The notes beneath the pieces were generated by a model, which was given only the letters and a program-made list of their open reading frames with translations, searched no databases and was not told the DNA's origin. Below, one piece after another: positions 42,400 through 50,747 of a stretch of 64,000 bases of DNA. A program made the position numbers and the translations under genes. Numbering within the stretch: the stretch's first letter is position 1; each line of letters begins with the position of its first letter. Source of the stretch: Variovorax sp. IB41 (GTDB lineage: Bacteria; Pseudomonadota; Gammaproteobacteria; Burkholderiales; Burkholderiaceae_C); NCBI RefSeq assembly GCF_016405905.1, contig NZ_JAEFCB010000009.1, positions 62,001 to 126,000 of the forward strand. Reading direction: 5' to 3'.

Positions 42400-43236
42400 T
42401 CAGTCCGACAGCCCCGCCCGCGCCAGCTCCACGTCCAGCCGCTCCCGCGCATCCGCGGGCTTGAGCGCCGCGGCCTTTTCGTAGAGCTGCGTGGCCTCGC
42501 CCATGCGCGAATCGCCGTGCAGCATCAGGAGGGCGCGGGCGTATTCCATCATTCCCGCGGCCGAATGCGGATGCAGTGCGAGGCCGCGCTCGAAGAGTTC
42601 CACCGAGGTCTCGGCGCGCACCCCGTAGGTCATGCGCCCGACCAGCGCGCCCACTTTGTCGATCACCTCGGCGTGGAACGCGGCCAGCGCGACGTGCGCG
42701 TCGGCGTGGTTCGGCTGCAGCGCGATCACATGCTCCAGCGCGCCCTTGAGCTTGCTGCCCAGTCCCTGCGCCAGCGCGCGCGCCACGCTGATGCCCTGGC
42801 TGTAGCGGCCCAGCGCGTAGGCCTGCCAGTAGAGCGCCTGGCAGTTGTCGGGCTCGGCGGCGACCTGCGCGCCGGCGCGCTCGATCACCTGGCGGAACAG
42901 CGCGAGCCGGGCGCCCTCGCGCGGCTCGACGTAGTTGGCATAGATGGCGGTGGCCTGGTTGGCCAGCACCAGGCCTTCGGAGCCGTGCAGGAGGCCGATG
43001 GCGGCGGCGCGTTCGAATTCGCCGCTGTGGTACAGCGCCCAACCCTCGGCCAGCGGCGCATCGGCGTCCGGCGGGGGCAGGTGATGGCCGGCGTGCAGGC
43101 GCGTCCAGTGCGGCAGCACGCTGCGCGCGTCGAAGCGCGGCACGTCGGGGTAGGGGAGCGGCTTCCACGGTTCCGCGTTGGCGGCGACCGGGCCGGCGGA
43201 CATCAGCGAGAGCGGTTTGAAATCGGGGTGGGGCAT
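42400..43236 (-). CDS. tetratricopeptide-like repeat protein
   Basis: A 278-residue, mostly helical soluble protein with no signal peptide. Several TPR-like helix pairs are visible: LAEGWALYHSGEFERAAAIG, ALYWQAYALGRYSQGISVARAL, LEHVIALQPNHADAHVALAAFHAE, and ELFERGLALHPHSAAGMMEYARALL, then EATQLYEKAAALKPADARER. The N-terminal 50 residues are proline-rich and not repeat-like. Start ATG 43236. It is 14 bp downstream of the TetR gene on the same strand, so the two likely share a transcript. Function unknown; a protein-interaction role is likely. Confidence 0.75.
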   Translation of the reverse strand: MPHPDFKPLSLMSAGPVAANAEPWKPLPYPDVPRFDARSVLPHWTRLHAGHHLPPPDADAPLAEGWALYHSGEFERAAAIGLLHGSEGLVLANQATAIYANYVEPREGARLALFRQVIERAGAQVAAEPDNCQALYWQAYALGRYSQGISVARALAQGLGSKLKGALEHVIALQPNHADAHVALAAFHAEVIDKVGALVGRMTYGVRAETSVELFERGLALHPHSAAGMMEYARALLMLHGDSRMGEATQLYEKAAALKPADARERLDVELARAGLSD

Positions 43237-43250
43237 GGGTTGAACAGGCC

Positions 43251-43949
43251 CTAGGCCGCCATGTCGACAGTCGGAACCACGTGGTGCGTGGCATCTTCGC
43301 CGTTGTAGGCATTGCTCAGTGTCAGCAGATGCCGCCGTTGTTCGCGTCCCAGGTAGGGGGCGAGCAGGTGCAGGGTGTGGTGGCCGCCGCGCATCAGCGC
43401 GCCTTGCGCATGCGCCGGCTCCAGCGCTTCGCGCGGGTTGCGCACGTATTCGTAGCTCAGCCAGTAAGTCAGCACCACGACCATGCTCTGGGCCAGCGGA
43501 TCGATCTCGTGCGCGTCGATGTCCAGGTGGCCGGCGCGGCCGAGGCCGGCGATGAGCTGGCGGATGGCGCGTGCCTTGTTTTTCAGCACCAGCTGGAACT
43601 GGGTTTCCAGGTGCCGGTTCTTGCTCAGCAGGTCGTTCAGGTCGCGGTAGAGAAAGCGGTAGCGCCAGATCAGCTCGAAGAGCGTGTGCATGAAGAACCA
43701 CGCGTCCTCCACGTCGTGCACGCCTTCGCTCGCATGCAGCAGCTCGTTGAGCTCGGCCTCGTAGCCCTGGTAGAGCTTGTTGATCAGCTCTTCCTTGGCG
43801 GGGTAGTGGTAGTAGAGATTGCCCGGGCTGATGTTGAGCTCGCCCGCGATCAGCGTGGTCGAGACGTTCGGTTCCCCGAAGCGGTTGAACAGGTCCAATG
43901 CGGCTTCGAGGATGCGTTGCGCTGTGCGGCGTGGCGCCTTCTTTGCCAT
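43251..43949 (-). CDS. TetR family transcriptional regulator
   Basis: A 232-residue regulator. The N-terminal helix-turn-helix (RILEAALDLFNRFGEPNVSTTLIAGELNISPGNLYYHYPAKEELINKLY) is a classic TetR domain; the rest is a helical ligand-binding domain. In the 129 bp upstream a short dyad GCACC-N6-GGTGC (44005-44020) may be its operator. The phasin gene lies upstream in the same direction. TetR-type regulators next to phasin genes are common in Comamonadaceae (from memory), so control of PHB storage or fatty-acid metabolism is plausible. Inducer unknown. Confidence 0.9.
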   Translation of the reverse strand: MAKKAPRRTAQRILEAALDLFNRFGEPNVSTTLIAGELNISPGNLYYHYPAKEELINKLYQGYEAELNELLHASEGVHDVEDAWFFMHTLFELIWRYRFLYRDLNDLLSKNRHLETQFQLVLKNKARAIRQLIAGLGRAGHLDIDAHEIDPLAQSMVVVLTYWLSYEYVRNPREALEPAHAQGALMRGGHHTLHLLAPYLGREQRRHLLTLSNAYNGEDATHHVVPTVDMAA

Positions 43950-44078
43950 GTCGGTGCCCCCGGTGTGTCTCTTGGTCTTGGGAACACTCTAGCGTATGTG
44001 CACTGCACCATGAACGGTGCGGGACATGTTTTGCGGCGCCGACTTTTTTGTGCAGCGCCGCAATTGGGGAGAGGCAGG

Positions 44079-44561
44079 TCAGCCGGCCTTGGGGCGGCGC
44101 AGCGTCTTCTTGGCGGCGGGCGCTGCCGCGGTCTTGCGTGCGGTGGTTTTGCGGGCGGTCGCTGCCGTCTTCGCGCTGCCCTTCAGTTGCGCTTCGAGGG
44201 CATCGACGCGCGCCTGCAGCGCGGCCATGTCGGCGGCCGATGGGGCGCCGAGTTTTTCGAGGGCGCGCGCCACGCGCTCTTCGAAGATGTTCTCCAGCTT
44301 GCCCCACTGGCCCGCGGCCTTGGTGCCGAACTCGCTGGCGAAGCCGGCCATGCGCTGCTGGGCCTGGGCGAGGGTTTCTTCGGCGGCGGTCTGGGTCTTC
44401 TTCTGCATGCCGGCGCCGTCCTTGACCAGCGCCTCGAAGGCCTTGCTGCCTTCCTGCTGCATCTTGGCGAAGGCGCCCAGGCCTGCGAGCCAGATCTGTT
44501 GTGCGGAGTCCTTGATGCGGTCGGAGGACTTGTTGTTGCTGTCGTCGTCTTGAGTCGCCAT
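44079..44561 (-). CDS. phasin family protein (PHA-granule-associated)
   Basis: A 160-residue amphipathic helical protein. Phasin domain: SAQQIWLAGLGAFAKMQQEGSKAFEALVKDGAGMQ (about 19-53) continuing to EERVARALEKLG, typical of the poly(3-hydroxyalkanoate) granule-associated family. The C-terminus is an Ala/Lys/Thr-rich basic tail (KTAATARKTTARKTAAAP...) resembling histone-like AAKP repeats, which could bind DNA and link granules to the nucleoid. It coats PHB granules in the cytoplasm. It implies PHB storage, in line with the PHA-system protein at 30962. Confidence 0.92.
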   Translation of the reverse strand: MATQDDDSNNKSSDRIKDSAQQIWLAGLGAFAKMQQEGSKAFEALVKDGAGMQKKTQTAAEETLAQAQQRMAGFASEFGTKAAGQWGKLENIFEERVARALEKLGAPSAADMAALQARVDALEAQLKGSAKTAATARKTTARKTAAAPAAKKTLRRPKAG

Positions 44562-44645
44562 GCGCGCTGTTCCTGTGAAAACAATCGGCTGACTCTAGCC
44601 GCTGGGCATCGCTCCCGTTAGAGCTTCGCCTCTACCTGGTGCGGC

Positions 44646-45095
44646 TCAAGGCGTAGCGCCGGCCGCGCGGCTCGCGTCCAGGTGCGCCTTCGCACGCTCG
44701 GCCAGCGCCATTTCGCCGGGCGTGCCGGGCACGAAGGCTTCCACCGGAAGCGGCCGGCCGTGCGAGTCGACCGAGACGAAGACGATCAGGCACTCGGTGG
44801 TCTTTTCCATCATGCCGCCCTTCATGTCGCCGCTGCGCACCTCCACCGAGATGTTCATGCTGGTGGTGCCGGTGTAGGCGAGACGGGCTTCGACCTCGAC
44901 GAGGTCGCCGATCATGATCGGCCGGTGAAAGCGGATGCTGCCGATGAAGGCGGTGACGCAGTAGCGCTTGGCCCAGCTGGTGGCGCAGGCGTAGCCGGCC
45001 TCGTCGATCCACTTCATGACCGTGCCGCCGTGGACCTTGCCGCCGAAGTTGACGGTGCTGGGCTCGGCCAGAAAACGCAGGGTGATCGAAGACAT
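44646..45095 (-). CDS. acyl-CoA thioesterase (hot-dog fold, YciA-like)
   Basis: A 149-residue hot-dog thioesterase that hydrolyses acyl-CoA to acid and CoA. It matches the YciA/acyl-CoA hydrolase family: FLAEPSTVNFGGKVHGGTVMKWIDEAGYACATSWA (the N-FG-V-GG-M-WID signature with the active-site Asp), then VTAFIGSIRFHRPIMIGDLVEV. Start ATG 45095. A 358-bp non-coding gap upstream contains the large palindromic element. Cytoplasmic; chain-length preference is not inferable. Confidence 0.92.
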   Translation of the reverse strand: MSSITLRFLAEPSTVNFGGKVHGGTVMKWIDEAGYACATSWAKRYCVTAFIGSIRFHRPIMIGDLVEVEARLAYTGTTSMNISVEVRSGDMKGGMMEKTTECLIVFVSVDSHGRPLPVEAFVPGTPGEMALAERAKAHLDASRAAGATP

Positions 45096-45181
45096 GGGGC
45101 GCCGCCTTTGTTGGATGGGCTGTGGTGGGGAGCCGCGATTATGCGAGCGGGCGCCCGCTGCCAGCCGCGCCGCCCGTCGCG

Positions 45182-45446
45182 AGGGCCTGTTTACCCTACG
45201 CAAGGGGTCGCGAAGCTCGCCACAGCCCGCCCCTCAAGGCGCGCGACGCCGTGCGTGCGTCCGCACGCACAAGGAGCGCAACGCGGAGGGGCGGGCTGTG
45301 GCGAGCTTCCCTGCGGGTTGCTTCGCCAAGGGGCCGTCTGCGGCGTTGCCCGCGCTTGCAAGGCGCAAGCCTTGCTGCGCACGGGCGCCTTGCAGCCAGC
45401 CCCTTGGCGAAGCAACGCGACCCCTTGCGTAGGGTAAACAGGCCCT
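45182..45446. repeat. 265-bp nested palindromic element (predicted three-way junction)
   Basis: Three perfect inverted repeats. Outer: 30 bp (45182-45211 with 45417-45446). Inside it, directly adjacent, arm 1: 24 bp (45212-45235 with 45286-45309), itself holding a 9-bp hairpin (45251-45259 with 45262-45270). After 7 bases comes arm 2: 18 bp (45317-45334 with 45399-45416), holding a 6-bp hairpin (45354-45359 with 45365-45370). All junctions are flush except the 7-base link. There is no plausible coding sequence and no clear target duplication. It ends 8 bp from the LysR stop. MITE-like element, structured RNA or replication/recombination site are all possible. Confidence 0.92.
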
Positions 45447-45453
45447 GGCACGC

Positions 45454-46350
45454 TCAGCTGCCGCTGAAGAGCTGGGCCAGCGCGCGCCGCAGCCAGGCGT
45501 TGCCCGGGTCGGCGTGGAAGCGCTCGTGCCAGTGCTGCTTGACCGCGTAGTCCGGCAGCGCGAAGGGCAGCTCCAGCAGCTTCACCGGCTCCTGCGTGGC
45601 CAGCACCTTGCCCAGGATGCGCGGCACCACCACGAGCAGCTCGGTGTGCGCCACGATCCGCGCCACGCTCAGGAAGCTGGAGAGCCGCACCACCACGTCG
45701 CGCTTCAGGCCCAGCCGCGCGATGGTCGTGTCGACGATGGCATGCCCCGTGCCGGACGTGGACACCACCGCATGCGCCTCCGCCTCGAAGCGCTTGCGCG
45801 TGAGCCGGGCGCCGATGCGCGGGTGGTTCTGCGCGGCCAGGCACACGAAGTTCTGCATGAAGAGCGTCTGCTGGTAGAAGCCCGCATCCAGTTGCGGCAT
45901 GAAGCCCACGGCGAGGTCGACCTCGCCGTCCTGCAGGCGGCGGCCGCTGTTGGTGGAGATGATCTCGGTCTCGATGTGCACCCCCGGCGCCACGTGCCTG
46001 AGGTGGTCCAGCAGGCCTGGCAGCAGCACCACCTCGCTGATGTCGGTCATGCAGATGCGAAAGCGCCGCTGCGCCTCCGCGGGCTCGAAGCTGCTGCGGT
46101 TGCCCCGGGCCTGCGACAGCTGGGCCAGCACCTCGCGCAGGTTCGGGTAGATGCGCTCGGCATGCGGCGTGGGCTGCATGCCCTGCGCGGTGCGGGTGAA
46201 GAGGCGATCGTCGAAGTGCGCGCGCAGCTTGTTGAGCGCGGTGCTGGCCGCGGCCTGCGCCATGCCCAGCCGCTCGGCCGCCTTGGAGACGTTGCCGGTC
46301 TTGTAGACCTCGTCGAACACGGCGAGCCATTCGAGATCGAGCTTGGACAT
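45454..46350 (-). CDS. LysR family transcriptional regulator of the gentisate cluster
   Basis: A 298-residue LysR regulator: N-terminal winged helix-turn-helix (LDLEWLAVFDEVYKTGNVSKAAERLGMAQAAASTALNKLR) and a C-terminal periplasmic-binding-like effector domain (FRICMTDISEVVLLPGLL...). The effector-domain start FRICMTDISE is typical of the NagR/NahR/LinR-type subgroup that responds to aromatic acids. It is divergent from the gentisate dioxygenase gene, the usual layout for control of the target operon. The intergenic dyad at 46406-46422 is a likely binding site. Confidence 0.92.
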   Translation of the reverse strand: MSKLDLEWLAVFDEVYKTGNVSKAAERLGMAQAAASTALNKLRAHFDDRLFTRTAQGMQPTPHAERIYPNLREVLAQLSQARGNRSSFEPAEAQRRFRICMTDISEVVLLPGLLDHLRHVAPGVHIETEIISTNSGRRLQDGEVDLAVGFMPQLDAGFYQQTLFMQNFVCLAAQNHPRIGARLTRKRFEAEAHAVVSTSGTGHAIVDTTIARLGLKRDVVVRLSSFLSVARIVAHTELLVVVPRILGKVLATQEPVKLLELPFALPDYAVKQHWHERFHADPGNAWLRRALAQLFSGS

Positions 46351-46405
46351 GGTGTGTCTTTCCGGCGGTCTTTGCTTAGGGCGAAAGGCACCATTATCGA
46401 AATTT

Positions 46406-46422
46406 CCAATTCCGTGTATTGG
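46406..46422. promoter_or_regulatory. candidate LysR-type binding dyad in the gentisate promoter
   Basis: CCAAT-N7-ATTGG is a perfect dyad in the 134-bp divergent region, 62 bp before the dioxygenase start and 55 bp before the regulator start. LysR-type sites are short interrupted dyads in this position. No footprint-type consensus match is claimed. Confidence 0.45.
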
Positions 46423-46484
46423 CTACCGGTCTTGAGGAAATAGTGGGGCGGCTCAACAATGCCCGCGAACGGAGACAACCACGC

Positions 46485-47570
46485 ATGAACCCCGCTTCCC
46501 AGAGCCCCGCAAAGAGCGCCCCGGCCAACGCCGCCGAACGCCGCGACTACTACGCCCGCATTCGCCCGCTGAACCTCACCCCGCTGTGGGAATCGCTGCA
46601 CGCGCTGGTGCCGCGCGAGCCGCAGACGCCGTGCGTGCCCGCACTCTGGCGCTACGACGAGATCCGTCCGCTGCTGATGGAGTCGGCCGACCTCATCACC
46701 GCCGAGGAGGCCGTGCGCCGCGTGCTGGTGCTGGAGAACCCGGCGCTGCCGGGCAACTCGTCGATCACGCAGTCGATCTACGCGGGGCTGCAGCTCATCA
46801 TGCCGGGCGAGGTGGCGCCTTCGCACCGCCATGTGCAGTCGGCGCTGCGCTTCATCGTCGACGGCAAGGGCGCCTACACCACGGTGGGCGGCGAGCGCAC
46901 CACCATGTACCCCGGCGACTTCATCATCACGCCTTCGTGGGCTTGGCATGACCACGGAAACGAAGGCATCGAGGGCGTGAGCGAGCCGGTGGTCTGGCTC
47001 GACGGGCTCGACATCCCGATGCTGCGCTTCTTCGACGCGGGCTTTGCCGAGAACGACGACGCCAAGGTGCAGCACGTCGCGCGCCCCGAGGGCCACAGCC
47101 TCGCGCGCTTCGGCCACAACATGGTGCCGGTGCGCCACGACCATGTGTCGGCCACCTCGCCGATCTTCAACTACCCCTATGCGCGCAGCCGCGAGGCGCT
47201 CGCACAGCTGCAGAAACAGGAAGCGCCCGATGCGTGGCTGGGCCACAAGCTGCGCTACATCAACCCGCTGACGGGCGGCTCGCCGATGCCGACCATCTCG
47301 ACCAACCTGCAGCTGCTGCCCAAGGGCTTCGCGGGCAAGACGCACCGCGCGACCGACGGCGCGGTCTACAGCGTCGTCGAAGGCCACGGCATCGCCGAGA
47401 TCGCGGGCCAGCGCTTCGAGTTCGGCCCGCGCGACACCTTCGTCGTGCCGTCGTGGGCGCCGCTGCGGCTGCTCTCGCCCATCGCCGACGTGGTGCTCTT
47501 CAGCTTCTCCGACCGCCCCGTGCAGCAGGCCATGGGCATCCTGCGCGAAGCTTTTCTCGAAGACGCCTGA
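46485..47570 (+). CDS. gtdA: gentisate 1,2-dioxygenase
   Basis: A 361-residue bicupin dioxygenase that opens the ring of gentisate (2,5-dihydroxybenzoate) between C1 and C2 with O2 to give maleylpyruvate. The first cupin has the Fe(II) ligands in [21 protein letters not shown] (two His) and [10 protein letters not shown] (third His). The second cupin ([21 protein letters not shown] ... [14 protein letters not shown]) is typical of the family. [27 protein letters not shown] sequence lies between. Start ATG 46485 has GGAG upstream. First gene of the gentisate operon. Confidence 0.94.
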   Translation: MNPASQSPAKSAPANAAERRDYYARIRPLNLTPLWESLHALVPREPQTPCVPALWRYDEIRPLLMESADLITAEEAVRRVLVLENPALPGNSSITQSIYAGLQLIMPGEVAPSHRHVQSALRFIVDGKGAYTTVGGERTTMYPGDFIITPSWAWHDHGNEGIEGVSEPVVWLDGLDIPMLRFFDAGFAENDDAKVQHVARPEGHSLARFGHNMVPVRHDHVSATSPIFNYPYARSREALAQLQKQEAPDAWLGHKLRYINPLTGGSPMPTISTNLQLLPKGFAGKTHRATDGAVYSVVEGHGIAEIAGQRFEFGPRDTFVVPSWAPLRLLSPIADVVLFSFSDRPVQQAMGILREAFLEDA

Positions 47571-47636
47571 ACGGCGGCCGACCTCTTTTCATTTCATCGT
47601 TTGACCGTGTGCCGCCGCGTGCGGCAGGAGCCTTCC

Positions 47637-48341
47637 ATGTCCTTCGTTTTCACACCCCCTTCCATCGTCGGCCTGCCCATCGCCGATTCCGACAAGCTGT
47701 TCCCCGTGCGCCGCGTCTACTGCGTCGGCCGCAACTACGCGGCGCATGCCCGCGAGATGGGGTTCGACCCTGACCGCGAACCGCCTTTCTTCTTCTGCAA
47801 GCCCAACGACGACGCCTCGGTGGTGCCCGTGGCCGAAGGCCAGACCGGCGCGATTCCCTACCCGCCGCTCACCAGCAACTACCACTACGAAGCCGAACTC
47901 GTCGTCGCCATCGGCAAGGGCGGCAAGGACATTCCGATCGACCAGGCCTCGGCCCACATCCACAGCTACGCCGTGGGCCTGGACATGACGCGCCGCGACC
48001 TGCAGATGAAGATGCGGGAGCAAGGCCGTCCGTGGGAAATCGGCAAGGCCTTCGACTTCTCGGCCCCCATCGCGCCGCTGCGCACGCTGGCCGACGTGGG
48101 CGAGATCAACGCGGGCGCGATCACGCTCACCGTCGATGGCGAAGTGCGCCAGAACAGCGACATCACGCACCTGATCTGGTCGGTCAACGAAGTGATCGCC
48201 AATCTCTCGACGCTCTTCACGCTGCAGCCCGGCGACCTGATCTTCACCGGCACGCCCGAAGGCGTGGGCGCGGTGAAGGCGGGGCAGACGATCAAGGTGA
48301 GCATCGAGCGGCTGCCCTCGCTCACCGTTCGCATCGACTGA
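47637..48341 (+). CDS. nagK: fumarylpyruvate hydrolase (FAH family)
   Basis: A 234-residue FAH-fold hydrolase that splits fumarylpyruvate into fumarate and pyruvate. Family motifs: YCVGRNYAAHAREMG (22-36), FFFCKPNDDASVVP, metal ligands in NYHYEAELVVAIGKGG (E-x-E) and GLDMTRRDLQ, and FTGTPEGVGAV. Start ATG 47637 has AGGAG at 7 bp. The isomerase that would convert maleylpyruvate to fumarylpyruvate is not in the window. It lies between the dioxygenase and the monooxygenase, all on the plus strand. Confidence 0.92.
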   Translation: MSFVFTPPSIVGLPIADSDKLFPVRRVYCVGRNYAAHAREMGFDPDREPPFFFCKPNDDASVVPVAEGQTGAIPYPPLTSNYHYEAELVVAIGKGGKDIPIDQASAHIHSYAVGLDMTRRDLQMKMREQGRPWEIGKAFDFSAPIAPLRTLADVGEINAGAITLTVDGEVRQNSDITHLIWSVNEVIANLSTLFTLQPGDLIFTGTPEGVGAVKAGQTIKVSIERLPSLTVRID

Positions 48342-48369
48342 TTTCCACCGAAGCGCAAAGGCCATCCCG

Positions 48370-49620
48370 ATGAGCACATCTCTCACGAAGAACCCGCCCA
48401 CTGTGCTGCTCGTCGGCGGCGGCATCGGCGGCATGGCCGCGGCGCTCGCGCTCGCGCGCCTCGGTGTTTCCATCGACCTGCTCGAGCAAAGCGCGGCCAT
48501 CGGCGAGATCGGCGCGGGCCTGCAGCTGGGCCCCAATGCCTTCGCGGCGCTCGACGCACTGGGCGTGGGCGAAGCGGTGCGCCGGGGCTCGGTGTTCACC
48601 GACCGGCTGGTGATGATGGACGCGGTCGATTGCGGCGAAGTCGCCTCGGTGCCCGTGGGTGAAGCCTTCCGCGCACGCTTCAAGAATCCGTATGCGGTGA
48701 GCCACCGCGCCGACCTGCATGGCGCGATCCACGAGGCGGTCAGGCAGCATCCGCTGATCCGCTTTCACACCTCGGCGCAGGTCGAGTCCATCGACAGCGG
48801 CGCGCACGGCGTCACCGCGGTCACGCGCGATGGCCGGCGCTTCCAGGCCGATGCGATCGTGGGCTGCGACGGCGTGAAGTCGGTGGTGCGCGCCAGGCTC
48901 ATCGGCGATGCGCCGCGCGTCTCGGGCCACGTCGTGTACCGCGCGGTCGTGCCCGCGGCCGACATGCCGGCGGACCTGCGCTGGAACGCGCCTGTCGTCT
49001 GGGCCGGACCGAACTGCCACCTGGTGCACTACCCGCTGCGCCACGGCGAGCAGTACAACCTGGTCGTCACCTTCCACAGCCGCGATGAAGAAGAGTGGGG
49101 CGTCACCGACGGCAGCAAGGAGGAAGTGCTGTCGTACTTCGAGGGCGTGCATGCGCGCCCGCGCCAGCTGCTCGATCGCCCCACCTCGTGGCGCCGCTGG
49201 AGCACCGCCGACCGCGACCCGGTCGACCGCTGGAGCGACGGCCCGGCCACGCTGCTGGGCGATGCGGCGCATCCGATGATGCAGTACCTCGCGCAGGGCG
49301 CCTGCATGGCGCTCGAAGACGCGGTGACCCTGGGCGCCGCGGTGAAGGCCTGCGATTTCGACATGACCGCCGCGTTCAAGCTGTACGAAGCCGCGCGCGT
49401 CGCCCGCACGGCGCGCGTGGTGCTGTCGGTGCGCGAGATGGGACGCCTGTACCACGCGAAGGGCGTCGAGCGGCTGGTGCGCAACAGCCTCTGGGTGGGG
49501 CGCACGCCGGAGCGTTTCTACGATGCCGTCGAGTGGCTCTATGCATGGCGGCCCGAGCATTGCCTCGACGATGCGCCGGTCTCGCTGCACCCTGCCGCCG
49601 CCGAGCTTTCGTTGCATTGA
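48370..49620 (+). CDS. FAD-dependent aromatic monooxygenase, 3-hydroxybenzoate 6-hydroxylase type
   Basis: A 416-residue class A flavoprotein monooxygenase. FAD Rossmann motif LVGGGIGGMAAALALARLG (14-32), DG motif GCDGVKSVVR, and GDAAHPMMQYLAQGACMALEDA. With gentisate dioxygenase and fumarylpyruvate hydrolase beside it, the best assignment is 3-hydroxybenzoate 6-monooxygenase, which makes gentisate from 3-hydroxybenzoate using NADH and O2. Salicylate 1-hydroxylase-type activity is a close alternative, but it would give catechol, for which no genes are present here. Spacing to the upstream gene is 28 bp. Confidence 0.88.
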   Translation: MSTSLTKNPPTVLLVGGGIGGMAAALALARLGVSIDLLEQSAAIGEIGAGLQLGPNAFAALDALGVGEAVRRGSVFTDRLVMMDAVDCGEVASVPVGEAFRARFKNPYAVSHRADLHGAIHEAVRQHPLIRFHTSAQVESIDSGAHGVTAVTRDGRRFQADAIVGCDGVKSVVRARLIGDAPRVSGHVVYRAVVPAADMPADLRWNAPVVWAGPNCHLVHYPLRHGEQYNLVVTFHSRDEEEWGVTDGSKEEVLSYFEGVHARPRQLLDRPTSWRRWSTADRDPVDRWSDGPATLLGDAAHPMMQYLAQGACMALEDAVTLGAAVKACDFDMTAAFKLYEAARVARTARVVLSVREMGRLYHAKGVERLVRNSLWVGRTPERFYDAVEWLYAWRPEHCLDDAPVSLHPAAAELSLH

Positions 49621-49675
49621 AACGAATTTCTTTCATCATCACCATTCGAGGCCGAAGGCCCAGGAGACAAGCACC

Positions 49676-50662
49676 ATGAATTTCTCGCGCGCATTGCTCA
49701 CGGGCGCTCTCGCCCTCACCGCCACCGTCGCCACCACGGGCGCGCTGGCGCAGGCCGGCGACTTTCCGAACCGGCCCGTGACGCTGGTCACGCCCTTCGC
49801 CGCGGGCAGCGGCCCCGACGCGGTGCTGCGCCTGGTGTCCGACAAGCTCTCGCGCCTGTGGAACCAGCGCGTGGTGATCGACAACAAGCCCGGCGGCGGC
49901 GGCTTCATCGCCATCGACCAGGCCCGCCGCGCCGCGCCCGACGGCTACACGCTGCTGCAGCTGGACAGCGAGCACGTCGCCGCGCTGCCGCACCTGTACA
50001 AGTCGAAGAACTTCGTGACGCTGCAGCACTTCGACCCGGTGGCCTCGCTCTTTCGCACGCCCTTCTTCGTGGCGGTGGGCACCGATTCGAAGTGGAAGAC
50101 CATGGGCGACCTGATCGCCGCCGCCAAGGCCGAGCCCGAAGGCGTGGTGTACGGCTCGTGGGGCGTGGGCAGCCCCGGCCACCTGGGCGCGCAGCAGCTG
50201 GAGGCGCTCACCGGCATCCGCATGCGGCACGCGCCGTACCGCGAGGTGTCGCAGCTGTATTCCAACGTCGGCACGGGCGATGTGCCGTGGGCCTTCGCGA
50301 GCATTCCGTCGAGCCAGGGCATCTACAAGGCGGGCAAGCTGCGCTACATCGCGGTCGCCGCGCCCAAGCGCATTGCGCAGATGCCCGATGTGCCGACCAT
50401 GGCCGAGGCGGGCGGGCCCGCGTCGCTCGAAGTCAATTCCTTCGTCTCGCTGCTCGCGCCCAAGGGCGTGCCGGCGGCCGTGAAGGCAAAGATCAACGCC
50501 GACGTGGCCAAGGTCATCGCCGACCCCGAGATCCGCGCGCGCTTCGACACCTTCGCGTTCGAGCCGCTGGCGTGGTCGCCGGAGGAGATCCAGCGCAACG
50601 CCGAGGCCAAGTCGAAGGTGTACGGCGAACTGGTGCGCAGGGGCAACATCAGCCTCGAATAG
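49676..50662 (+). CDS. Bug/TctC-type periplasmic solute receptor 1
   Basis: A 328-residue tripartite tricarboxylate transporter receptor. Signal peptide MNFSRALLTGALALTATVAT... cleaved after ALA at about 26. Bug-fold features: FPNRPVTLVTPFAAGSGPDAVLR (carboxylate-binding loop with GSGPDA), VVIDNKPGGGGFIAIDQARRAAPDGYTLL. Follows the monooxygenase by 55 bp, so probably co-expressed with the gentisate operon and may bind 3-hydroxybenzoate or gentisate. No TctA/TctB genes are adjacent. ATG 49676 has AGGAG at good spacing. Confidence 0.9.
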   Translation: MNFSRALLTGALALTATVATTGALAQAGDFPNRPVTLVTPFAAGSGPDAVLRLVSDKLSRLWNQRVVIDNKPGGGGFIAIDQARRAAPDGYTLLQLDSEHVAALPHLYKSKNFVTLQHFDPVASLFRTPFFVAVGTDSKWKTMGDLIAAAKAEPEGVVYGSWGVGSPGHLGAQQLEALTGIRMRHAPYREVSQLYSNVGTGDVPWAFASIPSSQGIYKAGKLRYIAVAAPKRIAQMPDVPTMAEAGGPASLEVNSFVSLLAPKGVPAAVKAKINADVAKVIADPEIRARFDTFAFEPLAWSPEEIQRNAEAKSKVYGELVRRGNISLE

Positions 50663-50747
50663 CGGGGAGCGTTCCTTGCCCCGCGTTCGTCCCGGCAGTT
50701 AAGCTGGCCCCCTTCGATTTTTGTTAACTTTCTCACTTCTTTTCGCC

